A stretch of DNA of 64,000 bases, taken from NCBI GenBank assembly GCA_902167325.1, contig LR632930.1, positions 868,001 to 932,000 of the forward strand, given 5' to 3'. This document shows positions 27,170 to 34,825 of the stretch, one piece after another. The position numbers were made by a program, and so were the translations under genes. The stretch's first letter is position 1. Each line of letters opens with the position of its first letter. The notes below the pieces were generated by a model. That model saw nothing but the letters and a program-made list of their open reading frames with translations. It ran no database searches and had not been told where the DNA came from. The DNA is from Chitinophaga pinensis (GTDB lineage: Bacteria > Bacteroidota > Bacteroidia > Chitinophagales > Chitinophagaceae).

Positions 27170-28471
27170 TTATAATTGCTCCTTGTCCATATACGAATCC
27201 TTGCGGCTGTCGCGCGAGTATGCATATACGAGCAGGGAAATGAAGATACAGAAAGTCACATACCAATAATAACCAGATTCATGACCGATATCTTTCAGCC
27301 AGAAAGCGATAGGCTCGGCGGTTCCGCCAAAAATAGCAACGGTGATGGCATAAGGAAATCCCACACCCAAAGCGCGTACTTCCGAAGGAAACATTTCCGC
27401 TTTCACCACAGCATTAATTGACGTATATCCGCTCACGATAACAAGCGCAGCAAGGATCAGGAAGAATGCGCTGTAAACAGAACCGGCATAACTGATTGCC
27501 GTTAGCAACGGCACGGTGAACAGTGTTCCTAATACACCAAAACCAATGAGCAGCGGCTTACGCCCAATTCTATCAGACAGCATACCGAACAGTGGTTGCA
27601 TGCATGCGAATATGATAACAAGGATCAGTGAAATAAGGGTAGATTCTTCTTTAGAAAGTTTCACGGTATTGATGAGAAACTTCTGCATGTAAGTGGTGTA
27701 TGTGTAGAATGCTATTGTTCCTCCCATCGTTAAACCCACCACGGTTAATACTGCGCGGGGATGATGGCGGAAGAGCGCTTTTACGGAACCACGGTCTTTC
27801 TTTTGAGTTTCAACATTTACCGATTCATGCATGTTACGGCGTAGGAATAATGCAGTAACCGCGAGTGCTGCACCAATAATGAAAGGTATGCGCCAGCCCC
27901 ATTCTGCAAGCTCTTCCGGCGTTAGGAAGAGACGTTGCAACAGCAGTTGAACACCGAGTGCGAGTATTTGTCCGCCGATGAGCGTTACATATTGAAAGCT
28001 GGAAAAAAAGCCGCGCCGTGCGGGATCGGCTACTTCGCTAAGGTAGGTGGCTGAAGTGCCGTACTCCCCTCCTACGCTGAGCCCCTGCATGAGCCGGGCC
28101 AATAGCAACATTACTGGTGCTGCCACTCCGATGCTGGCGAAAGAAGGTGTGCAGGCTATTAGTAAAGAACCTAAAGACATGAGGAGGACCGAAAGCGTCA
28201 TCGCGGTTTTACGGCCACGACGGTCGGCAATGGAACCGAAGAGCCAGCCACCAAGCGGGCGCATGAGGAAGCCCACGGCAAAAATAGCTGCAGTGTTGAG
28301 CAACTGCGCGGTAGCATTACCTTTCGGAAAAAAGACCGGCGCAAAATAAATCGCGAATGCAGAATAGGCGTACCAATCATACCATTCCACAAGGTTACCG
28401 ACAGAGCCGGTGAATATAGCTTTCAAGCGCCAGGATGTAGTGACTTTCCGCGGAATGGTATTGGTGGTCAT
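27170..28471 (-). CDS. MFS transporter, metabolite:H+ symporter (MHS) type
   Basis: A 433-residue, 12-helix major facilitator. The MHS signature is clear: GSVGNLVEWYDWYAYSAFA in helix 1, FLMRPLGGWLFGSIADRRGR after helix 2 and MQGLSVGGEYGTSATYLSE in helix 4. This subfamily (KgtP, ProP, ShiA and citrate carriers) imports dicarboxylates, citrate, shikimate or osmolytes with protons; the exact substrate cannot be told. It is the first gene of the leftward group transporter / CruF-like / hemJ. Confidence 0.9.
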   Translation of the reverse strand: MTTNTIPRKVTTSWRLKAIFTGSVGNLVEWYDWYAYSAFAIYFAPVFFPKGNATAQLLNTAAIFAVGFLMRPLGGWLFGSIADRRGRKTAMTLSVLLMSLGSLLIACTPSFASIGVAAPVMLLLARLMQGLSVGGEYGTSATYLSEVADPARRGFFSSFQYVTLIGGQILALGVQLLLQRLFLTPEELAEWGWRIPFIIGAALAVTALFLRRNMHESVNVETQKKDRGSVKALFRHHPRAVLTVVGLTMGGTIAFYTYTTYMQKFLINTVKLSKEESTLISLILVIIFACMQPLFGMLSDRIGRKPLLIGFGVLGTLFTVPLLTAISYAGSVYSAFFLILAALVIVSGYTSINAVVKAEMFPSEVRALGVGFPYAITVAIFGGTAEPIAFWLKDIGHESGYYWYVTFCIFISLLVYAYSRDSRKDSYMDKEQL

Positions 28472-28550
28472 GATTCAAAAATAATTATTTCCTGCACATC
28501 CTTAACAAACCGTTTACGGCTGGTATACAAGTAAAAACGGATAATGCCGG

Positions 28551-28721
28551 ATGTTGCAAAATAAAAGACACATTAGGAAATGGGAGCGCCATGTACTCCG
28601 CCTTGGATTGTTTTCGCAAGAGTTGAAGCGGTTCAGAATGAAGTTTACGCAACTGTCGAAAGACAAAGTAAAACGGATGAACTACATCATGGAACGAATC
28701 AATAAGCTTTGGCCGGACTAA
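28551..28721 (+). CDS. Possible small basic protein (56 aa)
   Basis: An ATG-started frame in the gap between two leftward genes encodes 56 residues, MLQNKRHIRKWERHVLRLGL at the start and ending KVKRMNYIMERINKLWPD. The sequence is rich in Lys/Arg with regularly spaced hydrophobics, consistent with an amphipathic helix. No strong ribosome-binding site or known family is evident, and an antisense frame covers the same bases. It is offered as a candidate because the residue composition looks protein-like and the gap is otherwise empty. Confidence 0.35.
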   Translation: MLQNKRHIRKWERHVLRLGLFSQELKRFRMKFTQLSKDKVKRMNYIMERINKLWPD

Positions 28722-28723
28722 CT

Positions 28724-29797
28724 TCATGATACAATCCACTCCGCTGTTAAGCCCATAAACTTACCATAAGTTTTAGCAGCGGTTGATAATGCCCCCTCCC
28801 CTGTTTTCGTTTTCTCAAAAGGTATATATTCCATTTCCACTAACTGCTTCCTGATCTCTCTCCGCCAGGTTCCCACAATTTTTCCTTTAGCTATAACCAC
28901 GTATGGTAATATCCCGTTCTGGGGCGACATTACTTCCTGCGCTGCTTCTCCTGCAACCAACGACCGGTCTGCATAACTGATATAATACTCATCGAACCCG
29001 GAAAGCAATCGCAGTTTACTGTCCGGTTTTTCGATACGCTCGCCCGGAGTGAGGTAGTATGTCTGCCCGGCGAGTACAAAACTTTCCAATTGTTGGGCCG
29101 CTTCGGCTAATGCCTGCCTGCACTGTGTTACAGGGAAACCGCACCACCAGGAAAAGTCTTCTGCAGTAGCAGGGCCATGCCCCTTCATGTATCGTACAGC
29201 CAGTTCGGTTAAAGCGTTTCCGGGTAGTTTTGTTTGAACGGGGGGCAGCCATTCATCCAGCAGTACATAAGTAAATTCTTTTCCACGCCGAGGGCCGCAA
29301 CAGATTACCTGTTCAAGCCCGGCCAGTGTGAGAAATTGATTCATGCGATGGTCTGCAGTAGGAATGTGATTCTTTTCCAGGATTACTTTAAGTTCTGCCC
29401 GGGATAGTGCGGCACCGTTTTGTAAAGCACTGTGCATTATGTGGAAAACACGATCGAAAACGGATTTATCGAGGGAAAGCTTTTTCCACATGCCATTGCA
29501 TTGAGAGAGCACCCGGGGCAATACCAGGCTTGCTATCCAGCGCACATCTTCGGGATGCATAAAATGAAGCGTACCCCGGAGGCTGGAAATACGGATGAGG
29601 TCGCGGGCTTCGAGCAACTTTTCAACATCTACATCGGTGGTGCCCGGGCTACGTACACCGATGGCCCACTTGGCGGCTGCGAAGTCCTGCGCCTGCATAG
29701 CGCACAGGTGCCTCGCCACATCGGCCGGTGACCCGGGAAATGGGCGGGATAGAAACTGACGGTAGAGACGGGTAGCCAGAATAGCGGCGTGGTTCAT
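28724..29797 (-). CDS. Winged-helix DNA-binding protein, AlkZ-like DNA glycosylase family
   Basis: A 357-residue protein of the winged-helix family PF06224 (HTH_42). CAMQAQDFAAAKWAIGVR at 32-49 carries the QxQ/D motif associated with catalysis in AlkZ and YcaQ, and ISSLRGTLHFMHPEDVRW and LLSGFDEYYISYADR are further family blocks. Characterised relatives unhook interstrand crosslinks or excise bulky alkylated bases; most Bacteroidota homologues are untested. It is transcribed alone to the left. Confidence 0.85.
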   Translation of the reverse strand: MNHAAILATRLYRQFLSRPFPGSPADVARHLCAMQAQDFAAAKWAIGVRSPGTTDVDVEKLLEARDLIRISSLRGTLHFMHPEDVRWIASLVLPRVLSQCNGMWKKLSLDKSVFDRVFHIMHSALQNGAALSRAELKVILEKNHIPTADHRMNQFLTLAGLEQVICCGPRRGKEFTYVLLDEWLPPVQTKLPGNALTELAVRYMKGHGPATAEDFSWWCGFPVTQCRQALAEAAQQLESFVLAGQTYYLTPGERIEKPDSKLRLLSGFDEYYISYADRSLVAGEAAQEVMSPQNGILPYVVIAKGKIVGTWRREIRKQLVEMEYIPFEKTKTGEGALSTAAKTYGKFMGLTAEWIVS

Positions 29798-29910
29798 TGT
29801 CCGAAAATAATAAAAACCGTGTGCACAAAAAGCGGTATCAGAAATGACCCTCTTTCAGCGGAAATGCGTAAGCCATACTTTACAAAGGATAACCATTAGC
29901 TAAATGCAAT

Positions 29911-29937
29911 AAAAAAAGGCGGCAGTTGCCGCCTTTT
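29911..29937 (-). terminator. Terminator of the Gfo/Idh gene cluster
   Basis: Perfect 11-base stem AAAAGGCGGCA (914-924) / TGCCGCCTTTT (927-937); it ends the leftward four-gene sugar cluster and lies just past the last stop. Confidence 0.88.
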
Positions 29938-29943
29938 AAGATA

Positions 29944-31353
29944 TTAATCCAGCACATACGGCCATCGTTGCGGACGGCTGAGTGTGGCATTAGCCTGATC
30001 GTCATTCTGAAAGCGCTCTTTTACGGGGTCCCAGAATAGCTTACGTTTCAGTTTCATGGCTGTGTGATTAAGCAGGCAAACAGTACATGCGCGATGCCCC
30101 ACTTCTATTGGAGTAATGGGCTGCTGCCGTGTTTGAATTGCCTCGAGCCAGTTGCCATGATGATCTTTACTATCCACAAACCGGATCTCGTTTTCTCCGA
30201 TAATAGAAGACAGTATTTTGGGATCAGATGCATCGAGCGCTTTGCTGTTTTTAGCAAGACTGGCGGGATCGTTGGCGGTAGCGGCATAGTTTCCGCGGGA
30301 AACAAATATCCAGCCATCAGAACCTACGAACTTAACGCCGTTGGGATAGCTGTTGCTGGCAATAACTTTCACGCCGTCGGCATAAATGTTCTCTGACTCG
30401 AATGGGCCATGTACATCCCAGAGGTTTCCAGCTGCAGGGAACTGCGCTTTTGCCGAAACTTCTATAGGCCCGGTGTATTCGTAACCCAGGCCCCAATTCA
30501 CGATATCGAAATGGTGAGCGCCCCATCCGGTGATCATACCGGCACCGAACTGCTCGCAACGGAGCCACCCCGGCCTGCTGAAATCGTTGGTGGGATGAAC
30601 ACGTTTGAGGGTATACGGTGCCCAGGGTGTTTCACCAAGCCACTGGTCGTACTGCAGTCCATCCGGAACGGGCATGTCTTTTTCGGGGGTGCTTTGAGCA
30701 GGATCGTCGATGGGGAGGCCTACATACACGGTATGCACCTTCCCTATTCTGCCATTGCGTACGAGTTCGCATGCTCTTTTGAACTGCGGCATGGAGCGCT
30801 GCTGGCTGCCGATTTGTAAGATGCGTCCGGCTTTATGTACTTCATTGCTGAGAAAGCGGCCTTCGGAAATAGTGAGGGAGGCAGGCTTTTGCATATACAC
30901 ATCTTTCCCTGCACGAACTGCTGCTACTGCGGGTATCACGTGCCAGTGATCGGGTGTGCTGATGATCACTGCGTCTATATCTTTATCAGCCAAAAGCTCC
31001 TGGTAATTAGCATAAGCTTTCACGCCATTAGAAGCTTTACCGGACTTCTTAGTGTAGTAATCGTTCACCAGCTTTTGCGCACTCTGGAGGCGATTACTGT
31101 CGAGGTCACATACGGCGATGATCCGGGCAGCATCGTGCTTCCAGACACCGGGCATATCATGCTCACGGGAAATACGCCCGTTACCGATAGCACCTATATT
31201 GATCCGGTTGCTGGGTGCCAGGGGGCCACTAATAACATGGGCCGGAACAATCATGGGGATGTGGCTCAATGCCACCGTGCCGGCCGCACCGGCCAGCGCA
31301 TTTTTAAGGAAGTTCCGGCGCGATCCGCCGCCGGCGTTTTTCTTGGGTCGCAT
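29944..31353 (-). CDS. Gfo/Idh/MocA oxidoreductase with twin-arginine-like signal
   Basis: A 469-residue NAD(P)-dependent dehydrogenase. SRRNFLKNALAGAAGTVAL at the N-terminus is a Tat-type signal, so the enzyme is probably periplasmic. The Rossmann motif reads IGAIGNGRISREHD, the catalytic region STPDHWHVIPAVAAVRAGKD and the usual EKP is changed to QKP (YMQKPASLT). GWGAHHFDIVNWGLG in the C-terminal domain is typical of the Bacteroidota subgroup acting on sugars or their 3-keto derivatives. It is the last gene of the leftward ThuA / oxidoreductase / SDR / Gfo-Idh cluster that faces susCD. Confidence 0.9.
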   Translation of the reverse strand: MRPKKNAGGGSRRNFLKNALAGAAGTVALSHIPMIVPAHVISGPLAPSNRINIGAIGNGRISREHDMPGVWKHDAARIIAVCDLDSNRLQSAQKLVNDYYTKKSGKASNGVKAYANYQELLADKDIDAVIISTPDHWHVIPAVAAVRAGKDVYMQKPASLTISEGRFLSNEVHKAGRILQIGSQQRSMPQFKRACELVRNGRIGKVHTVYVGLPIDDPAQSTPEKDMPVPDGLQYDQWLGETPWAPYTLKRVHPTNDFSRPGWLRCEQFGAGMITGWGAHHFDIVNWGLGYEYTGPIEVSAKAQFPAAGNLWDVHGPFESENIYADGVKVIASNSYPNGVKFVGSDGWIFVSRGNYAATANDPASLAKNSKALDASDPKILSSIIGENEIRFVDSKDHHGNWLEAIQTRQQPITPIEVGHRACTVCLLNHTAMKLKRKLFWDPVKERFQNDDQANATLSRPQRWPYVLD

Positions 31354-31374
31354 GTGGAATATGATTGAAGGTGA

Positions 31375-32130
31375 TCAGAATCCGATTGAATTGCCGCCGT
31401 CTACCGCCAGGCTGGCTCCGGTAATAAAACCTGCGGCGGGAGAAGCGAGGAATACTGCAGCCAGTGCCACATCTTCCGGCTTACCCAATTGCCGCATGGG
31501 TGTACGCCCCAGTACACGGTTCTTCCGCTCGGGGTCGTTGTTCAGTGCCTTTGCAGACATCTCTGTTTCTATAAATCCCGGTGCTATGCAGTTCACCCGC
31601 ACGCCAGCCGGCGACCATTCTACAGCCATGGCTTTGGTCATTCCTTCTACTGCGGATTTGGCGGCGGTATAAGCAATCACTTTCGGAATGCCATACTTCG
31701 CTGCCATTGAACTGATCATAACAATACTACCGGAATTGCGTGCCGTCATCCGCCGGGCTGCTTCGCGTGAAAGCGCAAACACGGCCTGCAGATTAGTGCG
31801 GAGTACCGTCTCGAATTCAGCATCAGTAACGTCGAGCGCATCTTTCTTGAGATGGATGCCTGCATTATTGATGAGTACATCCAATGGCCCGTATGCAGAT
31901 TCAATACCATCGATCAGTTCGGGGATCACTTCCAGCTGGGAGAGATCACAGGCGATGGTTCGGATATTTCCTTTAATAGCGGCTGCTGCCTCTTCAAGCA
32001 CAGCGGCACGCCTGCCGGCTATAATAACTTCGGCACCATACCGGGCAAAGGTGTGGGCAATGGCTAACCCAAGGCCTGAACCTCCACCTGTAATGAGTAC
32101 TCTTTTTCCAGACAGATCGAAATCGTGCAT
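31375..32130 (-). CDS. SDR family oxidoreductase
   Basis: A 251-residue classical short-chain dehydrogenase. TGGGSGLG at 14-21 is the cofactor loop, NNAG at 88-91, and the catalytic residues are Ser140/141, Tyr154 and Lys158 (YTAAK). The C-terminus FLASPAAGFITGASLAVDGG is standard. It resembles gluconate 5-dehydrogenase or FabG-like sugar-alcohol dehydrogenases. Its location between two Gfo/Idh-type genes, with 5- and 21-base gaps, argues for a sugar oxidoreduction rather than a fatty acid role. Confidence 0.88.
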   Translation of the reverse strand: MHDFDLSGKRVLITGGGSGLGLAIAHTFARYGAEVIIAGRRAAVLEEAAAAIKGNIRTIACDLSQLEVIPELIDGIESAYGPLDVLINNAGIHLKKDALDVTDAEFETVLRTNLQAVFALSREAARRMTARNSGSIVMISSMAAKYGIPKVIAYTAAKSAVEGMTKAMAVEWSPAGVRVNCIAPGFIETEMSAKALNNDPERKNRVLGRTPMRQLGKPEDVALAAVFLASPAAGFITGASLAVDGGNSIGF

Positions 32131-32135
32131 GATAG

Positions 32136-33506
32136 TTATTTAGTGATTTCGGTTGCCATCGCCTGACCGGCGGTGGTCACGTAGTATTTAGTGATCATGT
32201 TCTTTACTTCCCATTCAGGCACAGCTCCTGCTTTGAGGAAGCCAAGGTAGCGCTGGAGTACTTCCGCGAAGTGGGCTTCGTGACCTGTTCTCAGTTCCTG
32301 GGGAATGAGGATGCGGTAACGTTTGCCCTGCGCCTCTACGGTAATTCCGGGATGCTGTGCGGAGAGGCGTTTTACCGCGGCTTCCAGCGTGGTGGCAAAT
32401 GCAGTGTCGGGAACGTTAGGCTCAACGTAAAGTTCCGGTTTCCAGGATTCTTCTTTGCCCTGGCGGATCACGATGTTGGCCCGGGTACCGCGTGCAATTG
32501 CATAGTGTGTATCGCCCCCGCCAGTGGGTGCTTCAAAGTTCCAGAGTGCGGAAAGGCGGATGTGAAAACCTTTCACAGTATAGTCTACCGTGCCGTTTGC
32601 CGCTATGCCTGCCACAGAATCCTTTACATAAGGAAGCAGGAAGTCTGGGAATGTTTCTGCTCCGGTGATGGTGGAGAACTGCGCACGCGTGAGGGGTGTT
32701 TTCCATTTTACGGCTTTATCCATCCGGATATCCGTGGTATAGTCAAGGGCGGCAGTGTCGAAAAGCATCCAGTGCGTAAGGTCTACCAGGTGGGTGTTCA
32801 CATCCACCAGTGCATCGCCCTGCTGTGATGGGTCGAAGAACCAGGTTGGACGGCGGAGCGGCTTACCGGACACCATTTTATAGAAGTGATGGATGCTCTC
32901 TATTTCAATGGCTGGCTGCTCCGGTGTGCCGGATTGCATTTCACCAAAAACGGTTGCGTCGCGCAGGAACTCCTTCTGCAGAATATTGGTGATCTCAGAC
33001 CGCTCGGTCATTATATCGTATAACAACACTTTGGAGGAGGCGGCATCAGCAAAGCTCGTACGCAGCGAATTGAAGTCGGCTTCTGTAATGGCCATTGGCT
33101 TATCGGCGAGTACGTTCATACCTGCCTTAACCGCGGCGTTGATGTAATTCGTCTTTTCGCGGTTATTACCGGCGAGTACCACAACGCTTCCTTTACGGTC
33201 TGCTTTCATTTTCTCCAGCCAGTCTGCACCGGTATATACTTCTTCTTTCCAGTTGGTTGGCTGATCGGCCCTGCCGTTATATTGTTTGATGAGATTGAGA
33301 TGGGCTTCGAGTTCCGGACCATCGGGAGCATACACATGCACTACACTGTCGATACCGGGTGTGGCGGTTTTTTGTACCAGCGCGGCATGGAAGTGACCGG
33401 GGGCGAGTGTGATCAGGTGAACCATATCCTGTTCTTCTTTGGGTTGACCGGGCTGGCAGGCCGCCATCAGCAGCGATGCACCCAGCAGGTAACTGTATTG
33501 CTTCAT
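32136..33506 (-). CDS. Lipoprotein oxidoreductase with Gfo/Idh-like fold (putative oxidoreductase C-terminal domain)
   Basis: A 456-residue protein with a lipoprotein signal (LLMAACQPG). The N-terminal half is a Rossmann-like domain with TLAPGHFHAALVQK and NVLADKPMAIT (a DKP variant of the EKP motif), and the C-terminal half fits the putative oxidoreductase C-terminal family PF16490 (HHFYKMVSGKPLRRPTWFFD, GDALVDVNTHLVDLTHWML). It is likely tethered to a membrane facing the periplasm. Such proteins cluster with ThuA proteins and SusCD in Bacteroidota sugar loci; the reaction is unproven. Confidence 0.82.
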   Translation of the reverse strand: MKQYSYLLGASLLMAACQPGQPKEEQDMVHLITLAPGHFHAALVQKTATPGIDSVVHVYAPDGPELEAHLNLIKQYNGRADQPTNWKEEVYTGADWLEKMKADRKGSVVVLAGNNREKTNYINAAVKAGMNVLADKPMAITEADFNSLRTSFADAASSKVLLYDIMTERSEITNILQKEFLRDATVFGEMQSGTPEQPAIEIESIHHFYKMVSGKPLRRPTWFFDPSQQGDALVDVNTHLVDLTHWMLFDTAALDYTTDIRMDKAVKWKTPLTRAQFSTITGAETFPDFLLPYVKDSVAGIAANGTVDYTVKGFHIRLSALWNFEAPTGGGDTHYAIARGTRANIVIRQGKEESWKPELYVEPNVPDTAFATTLEAAVKRLSAQHPGITVEAQGKRYRILIPQELRTGHEAHFAEVLQRYLGFLKAGAVPEWEVKNMITKYYVTTAGQAMATEITK

Positions 33507-33516
33507 GATTATATTA

Positions 33517-34374
33517 TTAACGCTGATAGTCTACCGGTGTTTGCGAAGAAGTGGCGTACGCTTTAGCCGGGTTCCGTTGTGCAGTTTGGCCCACCAGCCA
33601 GTGGAGGCCCTGATAAAGATGATTCACGAACACGGGATCGGTATAATCCTCTTTCCGGTGGCCCAGCGTAGTGTACCAAACATATCCCCCATCAAAAACC
33701 TGATGCCATGCGGCGGGATACCAGTTCCCGAAGGAACCCTGGTTGCGCAGGAGAACCGTATCATTCACATCCTTTAAGCTGGATACATCGTGGACCAGCA
33801 GCGGATGAATACCTCCGTACATTTCTTTCGTGAAGTAACACTCGTCTTCCCGCTCCCAGATGCGGGGCACATTCTTAAGCGAAGGGTGGGAAGGGTCTAC
33901 CGTAACGAGCCGGAACTTCTGGAATTTAGCATGCCAGGCAAAGGTGCCTCCTATCATACGTTTAAACCAGTCCCATTTCCTTTCCGTACCAATGGCGGAA
34001 TGCACTCCCATGAATCCACCGCCGGATTGAATGTATCGCATGAGGGCTACCTTTTGTGCATCTGTATCAAAAACATCGTTATTGGTAGAAGTGAATACGA
34101 GCGCATCATAAGCCTGAAGCTTTTCTGTATCAAATACCGCAGGATCTTCGGAAACATCTACTACGAAACCGTGTTCCTTACCCATATTCTGAAAGGCTTT
34201 CACCGCTTCGGGGATATTATCGTGCACAAACCCTTTACCGTTTTTGGTATATACGAGTACTCTCTTCTTTTTCCATTGAACGCTTGTACCGGCAGTTTTT
34301 TCCGTAGAAACGCAGGATGCGAGAACAATTGCCAGGCCGCAAAGCACAGTTGTAACAGTTTTTCCAATTCTCAT
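33517..34374 (-). CDS. ThuA domain lipoprotein
   Basis: A 285-residue exported lipoprotein (lipobox VLASC) with a ThuA domain (trehalose-utilisation, class I glutamine amidotransferase-like fold): VLVYTKNGKGFVHDNIPEAV, YDALVFTSTN, GGGFMGVHSAIG and the histidine-rich DGGYVWYTTLGHR end. ThuA proteins assist oxidation of disaccharides to 3-keto sugars in some bacteria. It is first in the leftward four-gene cluster and has a good promoter match upstream. Confidence 0.88.
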   Translation of the reverse strand: MRIGKTVTTVLCGLAIVLASCVSTEKTAGTSVQWKKKRVLVYTKNGKGFVHDNIPEAVKAFQNMGKEHGFVVDVSEDPAVFDTEKLQAYDALVFTSTNNDVFDTDAQKVALMRYIQSGGGFMGVHSAIGTERKWDWFKRMIGGTFAWHAKFQKFRLVTVDPSHPSLKNVPRIWEREDECYFTKEMYGGIHPLLVHDVSSLKDVNDTVLLRNQGSFGNWYPAAWHQVFDGGYVWYTTLGHRKEDYTDPVFVNHLYQGLHWLVGQTAQRNPAKAYATSSQTPVDYQR

Positions 34375-34409
34375 GTGGATGGGTTCCGGGAGCTTTTGCG
34401 CCGGATGTT

Positions 34410-34440
34410 TAAATGTAGTTAACCCACCCTGCTAAACCAA
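34410..34440 (-). promoter_or_regulatory. Promoter of the ThuA/oxidoreductase cluster
   Basis: Minus strand: TTG (34440-34438), 20-base spacer, TACATTTA (34417-34410), matching TAnnTTTG at seven of eight positions. The ThuA start codon is 36 bases downstream. Confidence 0.55.
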
Positions 34441-34825
34441 GCCGCTCAGCGTTTACAACGTTTGAATTGTTTATCAATGGAGATCAAATCACCTTTCAAC
34501 CTTAATTATGAATCACCCCGGAGAAAGGATGTGAATTTCTTTAATGTATAACCAGTCTTCCATTTTGCTAAACATGATGATCTTTTCCGGATGGATCTGT
34601 TTGCTGAAACGATACCTTCCCATACCGGAGCGTCGGATTCGGGTAATGAAATAAAAAAAGGTCCCGATTAAGGTACTTAAGGCAGCATTCCGTTTTGCAA
34701 TATTTTGCTAATTAATGATTTACAAATAAAATTATGTCATAACTGATGCAACTAAGCATACTAAATAACGTCGCAGCAAACTAATTTGCAAAAACAAAAT
34801 CAACTGAAATTTAAACGAGAGACCT
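34441..34825. other. Divergent intergenic region before susC, no gene seen
   Basis: An A/T-rich spacer of 385 bases between the divergent ThuA cluster and the susC-like gene. I found no open frame worth calling and no full promoter match on the plus strand. No adjacent regulator gene (AraC-type, anti-sigma/FecI or hybrid two-component) is present, so how the locus senses its sugar is not visible. Confidence 0.6.

Noticed and set aside
28485..28739. 84-residue minus-strand frame in the transporter/winged-helix gap
   Set aside because: Overlaps the 3' end of the winged-helix gene and looks less protein-like than the small plus-strand frame.
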